A stretch of DNA of 54,962 nucleotides from Stagnihabitans sp043738565 (GTDB lineage: Bacteria; Pseudomonadota; Alphaproteobacteria; Rhodobacterales; Rhodobacteraceae). Position numbers and translations under genes: made by a program. Positions within the stretch are counted from its first letter, which is position 1. Each line of letters starts with the position of its first letter. The stretch spans positions 1 to 54,962 of the forward strand of contig JAYUGA010000257.1 in assembly GCA_043738565.1 (NCBI GenBank). Direction: 5' to 3'. Positions 25,300 to 32,928 of this stretch are shown here, in pieces. The notes under the pieces were generated by a model, which was not told the origin of the DNA, ran no database searches, and worked only from the letters and a program-made list of their open reading frames with translations.

Positions 25300-27383
25300 G
25301 CCGACCGGAGTTGTTGTTCCCGCTGTTTGCCGGGCTTGAAACGCTGGACGGGATCGGGCCGAAAACCGCCAAGGCCTTTGCCGGACTGGGGGTGGAACGG
25401 CCCAAGGATCTGGTGTTTTTGCTGCCGCATTCCGGGGTGGACCGCGTCCGCAAAGCCTCGGTCCGCGATGCGGCGCTGCCTGCGACGGTGACGGTAGAGG
25501 TCGAGGTTGGCGGGCATTTTCCACCGCGCAGCAAAGGGCGGCCCTACCGGGTGATGGTGCGGGATGCGGGGCTGGAGTTTCAACTGGTGTTCTTCCACGC
25601 GCGGAGCGATTTTTTGCAAGGCCTGCTGCCGACCGGGCAGCGGCGGCTGGTTTCGGGCCGGGTCGAATTGTTCGATGGCATCGCGCAGATGGTGCATCCT
25701 GATCACGTTTTGCGCCCGGAAGAGGCGGCGGACCTGCCCACCTATGAGCCGGTTTACCCTTTGACCGCCGGCGTCACCCAAAAGCTGGTGATGAAGGGGG
25801 TGGCGGGGGCACTGGCGCGGTGCCCGGTTTTGCCGGAATGGATTGACCCCGCGTTGAAGGCGCGGGAGGGCTGGCCGGATTGGCGCGTGGCGGTAGAGGT
25901 GGCCCATTCGCCAGAGGGTCCGTCTGCCATCGCTTTGACCAATCCGGCGCGGCAGAGGCTAGCTTATGACGAATTGTTCGCGCATCAGTTGACTCTGTCG
26001 TTGGCGAGGGCGGCGCTGCGACGGGGCAAGGGGATGTCTTCGCTGGGCACTGGAGAATTGCAGGGCAAGGTGCTGGAAACGCTGCCTTATGCCTCAACCA
26101 TAGCTCAAGTTCGTGCAGTAGCGGAAATTGCGGGCGATATGGCATCGCCCTTGCGGATGAACCGTTTGCTGCAAGGCGATGTCGGGTCGGGCAAGACTTT
26201 GGTGGCGTTTTTAGCCCTGCTGATCGCGGTCGAGGCGGGCGGGCAAGGCGTGATGATGGCGCCGACCGAGATCCTGTCGCGCCAGCACTATGACGGGTTG
26301 CTACCTTTGGCTGCGGCGGCAGGGGTGCGGCTGGAATTGCTGACGGGGCGGGACAAGGGTGCGGAACGGCAGGCCAAGCTGGAGGACCTGGCGGCGGGGC
26401 GGACCCAGATTCTGGTAGGCACGCATGCGGTGTTTCAAAAGGATGTGGCGTTCAAGGATTTGCGGTTGGCGGTGGTCGACGAACAGCACCGCTTTGGCGT
26501 GGCGCAGCGGATGGAGCTGGGGGCCAAGGGGGCGGCGGCGGATGTGCTGGTGATGACGGCGACACCGATTCCGCGCTCGCTGGCCCTGGCGTCCTATGGC
26601 GACATGGATGTGTCGGTGCTGGATGAAAAGCCCAGCGGACGAAAGCCGATCCGCACCGCGCTGATTGCGGCCTCGCGGATGGATGAGGTGGTGGCGCGGC
26701 TGCAAAAGCAGGTGGCAGAGGGTGCGCAGGCTTATTGGGTTTGCCCATTGGTCGAGGATTCGGAGGTGCTGGATTACGCCAGTGCCGAAGCACGTTTTGC
26801 GGCCCTTAGGGCGGCGATGGGCGAGGGGGTGGTGGGGCTGGTGCATGGCCAGTTGCCACCTGGCGAAAAGGATGCCGCGATGGCGGCGTTTGTCGAGGGG
26901 CGGACCAAGGTTCTGGTGGCGACGACGGTGATCGAGGTTGGGGTTAATGTGCCCAACGCGACGATCATGGTGATCGAGCGGGCCGAGGCGTTTGGTCTGG
27001 CGCAGTTGCACCAGTTGCGGGGCAGGGTCGGGCGCGGCTCGGCGGAATCGACCTGCCTGCTGCTGTATCAGGCACCGCTGTCGGAAGGTGGCGAGCGGCG
27101 GTTGCGGGTGATCCGCGACACCGAGGATGGCTTTCGGATTGCTGAGGAAGACCTGTTGATGCGGGGGGCGGGCGATCTGATCGGCACAGCTCAATCGGGG
27201 TTGCCACAGTTCAGGGTGGCCGATCTGGAGCGGCAGGCGGGGTTGATGACGGTGGCGCAAAGCGATGCGCGCAAGCTGCTGGTCGATGATCCGGCGCTGG
27301 ACACTGTGCGCGGAAAAGCGGCGCGGTTGTTGCTGTGGCTTTTGGATCAGGACCGGGCAATCAGGTTGCTGTCGGTCGGGTGA
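25296..27383 (+). CDS. recG: ATP-dependent DNA helicase RecG
   Basis: A 695-residue helicase that remodels stalled forks and branched DNA. The N-terminal wedge/OB domain (about 20-170) precedes the helicase core: Walker A GDVGSGKT, motif II VDEQHRFGV, TATPIPRSLAL (motif III), and QLRGRVGRG (motif VI). It starts in the last four bases of ligA. Length is normal. No clear terminator follows; the next 89 bp lead to a 40-residue gene with its own upstream elements. Confidence 0.97.
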   Translation: MSRPELLFPLFAGLETLDGIGPKTAKAFAGLGVERPKDLVFLLPHSGVDRVRKASVRDAALPATVTVEVEVGGHFPPRSKGRPYRVMVRDAGLEFQLVFFHARSDFLQGLLPTGQRRLVSGRVELFDGIAQMVHPDHVLRPEEAADLPTYEPVYPLTAGVTQKLVMKGVAGALARCPVLPEWIDPALKAREGWPDWRVAVEVAHSPEGPSAIALTNPARQRLAYDELFAHQLTLSLARAALRRGKGMSSLGTGELQGKVLETLPYASTIAQVRAVAEIAGDMASPLRMNRLLQGDVGSGKTLVAFLALLIAVEAGGQGVMMAPTEILSRQHYDGLLPLAAAAGVRLELLTGRDKGAERQAKLEDLAAGRTQILVGTHAVFQKDVAFKDLRLAVVDEQHRFGVAQRMELGAKGAAADVLVMTATPIPRSLALASYGDMDVSVLDEKPSGRKPIRTALIAASRMDEVVARLQKQVAEGAQAYWVCPLVEDSEVLDYASAEARFAALRAAMGEGVVGLVHGQLPPGEKDAAMAAFVEGRTKVLVATTVIEVGVNVPNATIMVIERAEAFGLAQLHQLRGRVGRGSAESTCLLLYQAPLSEGGERRLRVIRDTEDGFRIAEEDLLMRGAGDLIGTAQSGLPQFRVADLERQAGLMTVAQSDARKLLVDDPALDTVRGKAARLLLWLLDQDRAIRLLSVG

Positions 27384-27427
27384 TGCCGGTTTGTTCACGA
27401 ATGTTCCTATAAAGTTCTTTACATATG

Positions 27428-27435
27428 TTAACCAT
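27428..27435 (+). promoter_or_regulatory. TTAACCAT box ahead of the 40-residue membrane protein gene
   Basis: TTAACCAT, identical with its next two bases TG to the box upstream of ctrA, lies 38 bp before the small gene at 27473. AT-rich -35/-10-like words TTTACA (27418) and TATATT (27445) surround it, but the spacing is 21 bases, longer than usual. Control by CtrA is inference. Confidence 0.35.
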
Positions 27436-27472
27436 TGTGAGAACTATATTGCAACAAGCCCGTGAGGTCGCC

Positions 27473-27595
27473 ATGTTGTCCGAGATCAAATCTATTCTGT
27501 CCGGCTCTGCCCCGACATTCCTTGAAGATGCGGTTGGCGTCGCCTCACTGTTTATTTTGCTGTTCGTGGGACTGACCTTGTCCGGCGCGGCCTGA
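27473..27595 (+). CDS. 40-residue single-helix membrane protein
   Basis: An open frame of 40 codons encodes a polar N-terminus (MLSEIKSILSG), then TFLEDAVGVASLFILLFVGL, one clear transmembrane helix, and a short tail SGAA. GAGGTCGCC gives a good ribosome site. The frame also continues upstream to ATG 27425, which would add 16 residues, but that overlaps the TTAACCAT box and lacks a ribosome site. A strong rho-independent terminator stands 92 bp downstream, so this is a self-contained transcription unit. I recognise no family; I have an impression that similar proteins occur in Rhodobacterales. Confidence 0.65.
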   Translation: MLSEIKSILSGSAPTFLEDAVGVASLFILLFVGLTLSGAA

Positions 27596-27686
27596 GTACT
27601 GCCTGCGTTCTGAACTTTGCGGGCCTGCGGTTGCACCTTCCCGAGGTTGCCTGTCCCACCGCCGCCCGTTTCGGATACGCCACTTG

Positions 27687-27721
27687 CCGCCGCCATCCCC
27701 TTGGATGTGCGGCGGTTTTTT
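27687..27721 (+). terminator. Strong rho-independent terminator
   Basis: CCGCCGC-CATCC pairs with GGATG-T-GCGGCGG around a CCTT loop, followed by six T. It ends the unit containing the 40-residue gene and possibly recG read-through. The last T is the first base of the convergent NifU-like gene stop. Confidence 0.85.
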
Positions 27722-28164
27722 CATGGGGCGGCTTCGGCCAGGGCTACAGCTTCGCAGGTTGCTTCAAGCGCCAGTAGGATCGAGGCGTGGCGGTTTTTGT
27801 AGTCGCGGGCCGGGATCAGCACTTCGTAACCCTGAAACGGCGCGGCGGGCACCGGACCGGACGAGATCAGCATGGCGGTGACGGCATCGCGGGCGGATTC
27901 AAGTTCGGCCCGGCTGCGACCCAGCACCACATCGCCCAACACCGCGGCAGAGGCCTGGCCCAAGGCGCAGGCTTTCACGTCCTGCGCGAATGCGGTGACG
28001 CGGCCCTTGTCCAGCACCACATCGACGGTGACGGTTGATCCGCACAACGGTGAGCGTTTGCGCGAAGACCCGCCGGGGAAGGGCAGGCGGCCCAGATGCG
28101 GGATGTCGGCAGCCAGCGCCAGAATCCGGCCGGAATACAGTTTGACGAGGTCGCTATCGCTCAT
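27721..28164 (-). CDS. NifU/IscU-like iron-sulfur cluster scaffold protein
   Basis: A 147-residue protein of the NifU N-terminal (IscU/SufU-like) family, which holds nascent Fe-S clusters. The three cluster-ligand cysteines are recognisable: Cys41 in LCGSTVTV, Cys66 in KACALGQASA and Cys137 in ATCEAV. The residue after CG is Ser rather than the Asp of canonical IscU, so cluster-release behaviour may differ. The start at 28164 is chosen over 28299 because the family sequence begins there. It is divergent from hisI with 66 bp between, and no other suf or isc gene is nearby. Confidence 0.85.
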   Translation of the reverse strand: MSDSDLVKLYSGRILALAADIPHLGRLPFPGGSSRKRSPLCGSTVTVDVVLDKGRVTAFAQDVKACALGQASAAVLGDVVLGRSRAELESARDAVTAMLISSGPVPAAPFQGYEVLIPARDYKNRHASILLALEATCEAVALAEAAP

Positions 28165-28230
28165 GCCGTGGCTTTCTGGGTGATCCTTGCCTAGATAGGC
28201 TTGGGCAAGCGCCACGCCAAGGAGAAGAAT

Positions 28231-28590
28231 ATGGTCTTTGATCCCGCCAGTCTGAAATTTGATGACAGGGGCCTGATCCCCTGCATCGCACAGGACCATG
28301 CCAGCGGCGAAGTGCTAATGTTGGCCTGGATGAATGCCGCCGCAGTTGCCCGGACCCTGGCAGGGGGGCGAGTGACTTATTGGTCGCGGTCGCGCGGCAC
28401 CTTTTGGGTCAAGGGTGAAACCTCGGGCCATGTGCAAAAGCTGGTCGAGATGCGGATCGACTGTGACCGCGATTGTCTGCTGGTTCAGGTCGAACAGCAG
28501 GGGCCGGCCTGCCATACCAATCGCCGGTCGTGCTTTTACTCCGCGCTGCGGGGCGGCGCGGAGATCGAGATTTTGCTGCCGATAGTTTGA
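28231..28590 (+). CDS. hisI: Phosphoribosyl-AMP cyclohydrolase HisI
   Basis: A 119-residue zinc enzyme opening the adenine ring of phosphoribosyl-AMP in histidine synthesis. The zinc and catalytic motif CDRDCLLVQVEQQGPACH and the preceding TYWSRSRGTFWVKGETSG are fully conserved. AAGGAGAAGAAT precedes the ATG. It is the stand-alone form without the HisE domain, common in alphaproteobacteria. No other histidine gene is adjacent. Confidence 0.95.
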   Translation: MVFDPASLKFDDRGLIPCIAQDHASGEVLMLAWMNAAAVARTLAGGRVTYWSRSRGTFWVKGETSGHVQKLVEMRIDCDRDCLLVQVEQQGPACHTNRRSCFYSALRGGAEIEILLPIV

Positions 28591-28602
28591 ACTGTGCTGG
28601 TG

Positions 28603-28623
28603 GCGTTCAAACGCGCTTTTTTT
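28603..28623 (+). terminator. Terminator after hisI
   Basis: GCGT-TCAA-ACGC stem-loop followed after GC by seven T, 12 bp past the hisI stop and 18 bp before the IS1595 left end. The stem is short but the T-run is clear. Confidence 0.55.
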
Positions 28624-28804
28624 GGGGTAACGGCAAAAAAGGGGAATTATATAGATGACTCCCTGTCATTCTGATTTCCCTTCTTTTCTTGGGTTTCCGC
28701 GTCCTTCGTGCGGCGCTCAATCGTGGCCGATGCCTGCCCCTTGTCGGCAGGCCGATACGACAAAACGGCGTTTGTTATCGCGTCCAGCGCGGCGAGTATT
28801 TTGG

Positions 28805-29722
28805 TCATGCGATCAAATCCTTATAGGTCAGGCGCTGCCCGATGGCGGCGGAAAACATGCTGGCGAGGCGGTCAAGCGTGTGACGTTGCACAGCCCCGTC
28901 ATTGAGCCGAAAGGTGAATTCGGCGACGTAGCGGTCAAGGTGCTTGGGGCTGGCGTGATGATAGACCCCGTGAAGGCCGCGCTTCATCACCGCCCAAACG
29001 CTTTCGATGCCGTTGGTGGTCACGCCGTCGCGGACATACTCACCCGCGCTGTGATTGATGCGCTCATGGGCGTAAAACAGGCCTTCAAGGCCGACATAAC
29101 CCCCATGCTCGTCGGTGTGCAGGGTCGATCCGGTTTCCACACCAGAATGCACGGCGCGGTGGATCGAATTGGCACCGGCGTCTTTTATGACGCTGGCTTT
29201 TGTGCGCCCGCCCTTTTCCCTCATCCCAATCACAGCGGTCTTTCCAACCGTCCCACGGCCCATTTTCAGCTTGTCGGCCTCGTGTTTCGCACCTTCTTTT
29301 CCGCCGATGTAGGTTTCGTCGCACTCAACAATTCCGGCCAGTTTGGTTGGATCATTGCCGCAGGCCTCACGCAGCCGTTGCAGCATAAACCAGGCTGTTT
29401 TCTGGGTGACGCCGATCTGCTTGGCGAGTTGCAAGCTGCTGATGCCTTTGCGAGCGGTGACCAGCAAATACATGGCGTAGAGCCATTTGTGCAGCGGCAC
29501 CTTGGACCGCTCAAAGATTGTTCCCGTCCGAACCGTGAAATCGTTCAGGCAGGCGTTGCAGCGGTAAAAGCCGTCCTTGCGGGCATGGACGCGCTTGACC
29601 TCATTGCAGGCAGGGCAGATGGCCCCAGTGGGCCACCGCTTTTGCTCAAAGTAGGTTCGGGCGCTTTCCGCGCTTGGGAACATCTGGAACAGTTCAAAGG
29701 TGCTGATGGTGGACTTCGACAC
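28805..29722 (-). CDS. IS1595-family transposase (ISXO2-like DDE/DDN)
   Basis: A 305-residue transposase. The N-terminal zinc ribbon has Cys36, Cys39, Cys55 and Cys58 (CPAC...CNAC). The ISXO2-like catalytic domain has Asp135 in VECDETYIGGKE, Asp204 in HTDEHGGYVG and an N-x-E in NGIESVWAVMKRG as the third acidic site, the arrangement of this family. It starts three bases after the passenger gene stop, so both are read from one promoter near the right end. The reading frame is intact and the element may still be active. Confidence 0.94.
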   Translation of the reverse strand: MSKSTISTFELFQMFPSAESARTYFEQKRWPTGAICPACNEVKRVHARKDGFYRCNACLNDFTVRTGTIFERSKVPLHKWLYAMYLLVTARKGISSLQLAKQIGVTQKTAWFMLQRLREACGNDPTKLAGIVECDETYIGGKEGAKHEADKLKMGRGTVGKTAVIGMREKGGRTKASVIKDAGANSIHRAVHSGVETGSTLHTDEHGGYVGLEGLFYAHERINHSAGEYVRDGVTTNGIESVWAVMKRGLHGVYHHASPKHLDRYVAEFTFRLNDGAVQRHTLDRLASMFSAAIGQRLTYKDLIA

Positions 29723-29725
29723 GGC

Positions 29726-29965
29726 TCAAACGTCCATTTCGGAATAATCAAAGTCGGTGCTATGGTTAAAGCTGATCGTTGCCGGGTTGCCGGACGCGGT
29801 GTGAAAGCCGCGAATTTCAAAGATCAGGTTGCCTTCCCAGTTTTCGCATTCCGCCACCAAACCTTCGGCATAGCGGGTCGCGTCAAGGTCAGTTTTCAGA
29901 TTTGCCGCGCAGAAGTCGCGCAGGGTGTCGAAGGCGGTGTCGGAGAGGGTGAAACGAACTTCCAT
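29726..29965 (-). CDS. IS1595 passenger protein of unknown function
   Basis: A 79-residue acidic soluble protein, starting MEVRFTLSDTAFDTLRDF and ending FNHSTDFDYSEMDV, with no membrane segment. I recognise no family. AAGGAGTTACATC is a near-perfect ribosome site for ATG 29965; the in-frame ATG at 29995 has none. It precedes the transposase by three bases, and the perfect palindrome GTAGATATCTAC (30006-30017) lies 40 bp upstream. Passenger genes are known in several IS1595 subgroups. Order and spacing suggest a role in regulating or helping transposition, which is inference. Confidence 0.7.
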   Translation of the reverse strand: MEVRFTLSDTAFDTLRDFCAANLKTDLDATRYAEGLVAECENWEGNLIFEIRGFHTASGNPATISFNHSTDFDYSEMDV

Positions 29966-30005
29966 GATGTAACTCCTTGTTTCAGGCCAGTTCATTCGGC
30001 CTATA

Positions 30006-30017
30006 GTAGATATCTAC
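30006..30017. promoter_or_regulatory. Perfect 12-bp palindrome upstream of the IS1595 genes
   Basis: GTAGATATCTAC lies between the right terminal repeat and the passenger gene start, where the promoter must be. It could be an operator bound by a dimer, perhaps the passenger protein. No direct evidence. Confidence 0.4.
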
Positions 30018-30067
30018 CCTACCCACAATCGGGAGTCAAGTATATAATTCCCTTCCCAAGGGCCTGA

Positions 30068-31066
30068 ACGGATACCCGTGTGATCGGCACGGATGACAAG
30101 CATAGGACAAGAGGAAGATGACAAATCATAGCATCGGTGTTGATGTTTCAAAAGACCATCTGGATGTTCATTGCCTCGGCGATGGTCGGGCAGGACGGTT
30201 CGGCAATGATGCGGCGGGGTTCCGCGCGTTTGAGGCATGGCTGCCCAAAGGCGCTCTTGCGCGCATCGTCTATGAGGCGACGGGGCCTTATCACGCGGCG
30301 TTCGAGGTGCGGTTTGCGACCCGCTATCCGCTGGTCAAAGTGAACCCGCTGCAAGCCCGCCGCTTTGCCCAATCGAAGGGCGCGCGCGCCAAGACCGATG
30401 CGGTAGACGCGCGGATGCTGGCGCAGATGGGGGTGGCGTTCGATCTGGAACCATGCGCGCCAATATCGCAGAACATGCGTGATCTCAAAGAGATGCAGAT
30501 CGCAAGGGTGGCCCTGATCACAGATCGCACGCGCCTGCTGAACCGGATCAAGACCCAGACAGTCGCCATCAACAGACGCCATACCACAGCCCGCCTGACC
30601 CAGATCACCCGACAAATCCGCGACCTTGACGGCGAAATCCAGGCCAGCATTGCTGTGGAACAGCCCACTGCCCGCGCCCATCAAATCCTGTGTTCAATCC
30701 CCGGCATCGGGGCCATCACTGCCGCAGCCGTCCTGATCGAGATGCCCGAGATCGGAACCATGAATCGCAAACAGGTGGCCAGTCTCGCCGGTCTGGCACC
30801 CATGACGCGCCAGTCCGGACAATGGAACGGCAAGGCAGTCATCCAAGGTGGACGCAAACACCTGCGCGACGCGCTCTACCTGCCCGCCCTCGTCGCCATG
30901 CGCTTCAACCCCGACCTCAAGGCGATCTACGACAAGCTCCGAGCTGCCGGAAAACCTGCCAAAGTCGCCCTCATCGCCCTGATGCGAAAACTCATCGAAC
31001 TGGCAAACACACTCGTCAAAGCAGACCGGCTATGGGTCCAAAAAGGGGCTTGATCAAGACGGATAC
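30068..31066 (+). mobile_element. IS110-family element, ends uncertain
   Basis: The transposase gene is flanked by direct copies of ACGGATAC at 30068-30075 and 31059-31066, which may mark the element core ends; IS110 elements carry directly repeated cores rather than long inverted repeats. With those ends only ~50 bp of non-coding DNA lies upstream and ~10 bp downstream, too little for the bridge RNA these elements need. The true right end may therefore lie beyond 31066, in the structured stretch to about 31190. Confidence 0.5.
30118..31053 (+). CDS. IS110-family transposase (DEDD recombinase)
   Basis: A 311-residue transposase with the N-terminal RuvC-like DEDD domain: Asp9 in GVDVSKDHLDVH, Glu in VYEATGPYH, and the Asp pair in KTDAVDARMLAQMG. 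The C-terminal Transposase_20 domain begins LCSIPGIGAITAAAV and carries the catalytic Ser region SLAGLAPMTRQSGQWNG. The frame is full length, so the gene appears functional. In this family an RNA from the element's non-coding end guides target choice; whether one exists here is treated under findings. Confidence 0.94.
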   Translation: MTNHSIGVDVSKDHLDVHCLGDGRAGRFGNDAAGFRAFEAWLPKGALARIVYEATGPYHAAFEVRFATRYPLVKVNPLQARRFAQSKGARAKTDAVDARMLAQMGVAFDLEPCAPISQNMRDLKEMQIARVALITDRTRLLNRIKTQTVAINRRHTTARLTQITRQIRDLDGEIQASIAVEQPTARAHQILCSIPGIGAITAAAVLIEMPEIGTMNRKQVASLAGLAPMTRQSGQWNGKAVIQGGRKHLRDALYLPALVAMRFNPDLKAIYDKLRAAGKPAKVALIALMRKLIELANTLVKADRLWVQKGA

Positions 31067-31275
31067 TTTAAGACCGCTTTCCCGAGATCGTGTCGCATGG
31101 CGTGGTCTAGGTCTTTGGCCGCGAAGCCGCCCGCGTAGCGCTTTCAAGTCGCGGGCGGCGCGGGCGGCTTTGCGGGGGGGCATCGGTGATCTCGGGTAGG
31201 TTTGGGTTGCAACACTTCGAGCCGGTAAGCGCCACCGGTTCGAGCGAACCGGCGAGGCTTGATCTGGAGAGCCAC
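31054..31275. other. Gene-free stretch with alternative stem-forming repeats
   Basis: GCCGCCCGCG (31126-31135) is exactly complementary to 31150-31159. The slightly longer GCGAAGCCGCCCGC (31121-31134) can instead pair, with 13 of 14 matches, with 31160-31173, so two competing stems are possible. This could be the structured non-coding end of the IS110 element. From about 31190 to 31275 the DNA leads into the IS256 fragment and may include that element's damaged left end. No gene is supported. Confidence 0.35.
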
Positions 31276-31371
31276 ATGACCGATGCGATGATGAGCCTGC
31301 ATGCGCTTCTTGAGAAGACCTCGGACGCGGATGTGCTGCGGGAGATGATTGGTTTTGCCGCCGAGCGGCTG
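31276..31371 (+). pseudogene. N-terminal fragment of an IS256-family transposase
   Basis: Thirty-two codons read MTDAMMSLHALLEKTSDADV then LREMIGFAAERL, matching the start of IS256-family transposases, where LREM(I/L)GFAA(E/Q)R is typical. The similarity stops at 31371, where the strand switches to a fragment of an ABC ATPase on the minus strand. The rest of the transposase is missing from the window. Confidence 0.65.
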
Positions 31372-31610
31372 ACGGCGCAACAGGTGGGCCGCCTCTTTGA
31401 CGCCCAGTGCGGCGGTGGGTTCGTCCAGGATCAGCACGCGGGCGCCGAAATGGACGGTGCGGGCGATGGACAGCGCCTGCCGTTCGCCGCCCGACACCCC
31501 GCCGACCCGCCGGTCGCCATCGTCGATCCGGGTGATGCCGAACTCACGCAGCGATTTGATTGCAACCTCGTTGGCGGTTTTGCGGTCACCCGCGCCGCAC
31601 TTCTGGACGG
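31372..31610 (-). pseudogene. Internal fragment of a sugar ABC transporter ATPase
   Basis: The minus strand reads KTANEVAIKSLREFGITRI, then the ABC signature SGGERQALSIAR and Walker B ARVLILDEPTAALGVKEAAH, the pattern of single-domain ATPases from ribose/fructose-type (CUT2) importers. Both the Walker A part and the C-terminus are missing: the sequence is cut at 31371 by IS256-like DNA and at about 31610 by unrelated DNA. It is not a functional gene. Confidence 0.75.
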
Positions 31611-31814
31611 AACCCTGACGTGGTGATCTCGCGTCCTCTGCGCAAACTGGCCGAAGTGGCCATCGACGGCATGATCCGCGCCATCGCCGCCCCATCGGCA
31701 GGGGGCAATTCCACCAGCATTCTACCCTTCGACCTTCATACCCGCGAAATCATCCAGGGCATGAGCATACTTGTCGGAAACCTCCCCTGCACCAGATCCC
31801 TCCGGCCTGTGTGA
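31611..31814 (+). pseudogene. Possible C-terminal fragment of a LacI-type regulator
   Basis: The plus frame reads NPDVVISRPLRKLAEVAIDG, MIRAIA and STSILPFDLHTREII, resembling the end of LacI/GalR effector domains (...PxxxLxxxAxxxLLxxI...LPxxLxxRES). It begins abruptly at the junction with the ABC ATPase fragment. A LacI regulator and a sugar ABC ATPase are frequent neighbours, so both may derive from one lost sugar-uptake locus. The match is from memory and weak. Confidence 0.35.
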
Positions 31815-31905
31815 AACTTCACCCGGCGGCCTCGATCGCTGCGCCATTGGTGGCACCACGGATCCGCGCAACGGATGGCGAACACGAGGCTTGCAACCCA
31901 TCCCG

Positions 31906-32805
31906 CTACAGCGGCTTCGTCTCCTTCACATGCACCTCGAAGAAGTCCGAAAACATCGCCACCCGCAGCGGCAGATGGTCATAGGGCGGATAATACAACG
32001 TCAGCCAGATATCGGGCGGCAACCAGTCCGGCAGCACCTGCACCAGCCCGCCGCCCGCCAGATCATCCGCCACTATGAACCGCGGCAGCAGCGCAATCCC
32101 CTCGCCCTGCGCCGCCAGCCGCGCCAGCAGATCGCCGTTGTTGGCACTGAACCCGCCCCGCGCCCGGTGGCTCTGCTGTTCTGCGCCCCGCGTCAGCAGC
32201 CAGATCTCATCCCGCGCACCCTCTCCGTAGCTGAGACAGGCATAGGCGCCCAAATCCTCCGGGCTGCCCGGCACCCCATGCGCCAGCAGATAGGCCGGCG
32301 CTGCCACCAAGACCCGTGGCACCAGACAAATCTTGCGCCAGACCGTGGACTTGTCACCGGGAGGGCCGGAAATGCGGATCGCCAGGTCGAAATCCGCCTC
32401 GACAATATCGACAAACCCGTCCGACAGCGCCAGCGCCACATGGGTCTGCGGATGCACCGCCGCAAATTGCGACAGCACCGCCGGCAACACCCGCAGCCCC
32501 AGCGACATCGGCGCCGACACCCGGATCACCCCCGACGTTGCGCCATGCAACTCCTGCGTCTCTTGCACCGCCAGCGCCAAGCCACCGGCCAGCGGCGCCA
32601 CCCGTGCTGCGTAAATCGCCCCGGCCGAAGTCAACGACACCTGCCGCGTCGTGCGCAGCAACAGTTGCACCCCCAACCGCAACTCCAGACCCGCCACCGT
32701 CCGCGTTACGGATGCGGGCGTCATCGCCAACGCCCGCGCCGCCGCCGAAAAGCTGCGCAACTCGGCCACGGCCAGAAAACAGCGGATCGATTCCAACTCT
32801 CCCAT
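31906..32805 (-). CDS. LysR-family transcriptional regulator
   Basis: A 299-residue regulator. The winged helix-turn-helix occupies residues 1-60 (FLAVAELRSFSAAARALAMT, then PASVTRTVAGLE), followed by the periplasmic-binding-like effector domain with ISAP-type start (GVIRVSAPMSLG). It is divergent from the dioxygenase gene at 32929 and therefore its likely controller. A symmetric ATTATT-N11-AATAAT site lies 7 bp upstream of its ATG. The effector is unknown; the target genes suggest a quinone or aromatic electrophile. Confidence 0.92.
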   Translation of the reverse strand: MGELESIRCFLAVAELRSFSAAARALAMTPASVTRTVAGLELRLGVQLLLRTTRQVSLTSAGAIYAARVAPLAGGLALAVQETQELHGATSGVIRVSAPMSLGLRVLPAVLSQFAAVHPQTHVALALSDGFVDIVEADFDLAIRISGPPGDKSTVWRKICLVPRVLVAAPAYLLAHGVPGSPEDLGAYACLSYGEGARDEIWLLTRGAEQQSHRARGGFSANNGDLLARLAAQGEGIALLPRFIVADDLAGGGLVQVLPDWLPPDIWLTLYYPPYDHLPLRVAMFSDFFEVHVKETKPL

Positions 32806-32811
32806 CCCGCC

Positions 32812-32834
32812 ATTATTACAATCAGCGCAATAAT
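32812..32834. promoter_or_regulatory. LysR operator ATTATT-N11-AATAAT
   Basis: A 6-bp perfect inverted repeat with an 11-bp centre matches the T-N11-A rule for LysR regulators. It lies between the LysR start (32805) and the dioxygenase start (32929), so one bound tetramer could repress lysR and activate the other gene. Confidence 0.65.
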
Positions 32835-32928
32835 ATATGCAACATTACCGCTATTCTGTTTTGCCGCCAGCGGGTCCATCTGCTGTCTCGGCGCGGCCAC
32901 ATAACCCCCCGGCCAAGGAAACCCGACC

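Larger units (their letters stand above)
28642..30052 (-). mobile_element. Complete IS1595-family insertion sequence with passenger gene
   Basis: The ends are inverted repeats of 22 bp with 20 matches: 28642-28663 begins GGGAATTATATAGATGACTC and the right end 30031-30052, read inward, begins GGGAATTATATACTTGACTC. Between them lie a transposase gene (28805-29722) and a 79-residue passenger gene (29726-29965) on the same strand. No matching 8-bp duplication flanks the ends (CAAAAAAG versus TTCCCAAG), so one side has probably been altered after insertion. An IS110-family gene begins 65 bp beyond the right end. Confidence 0.85.
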
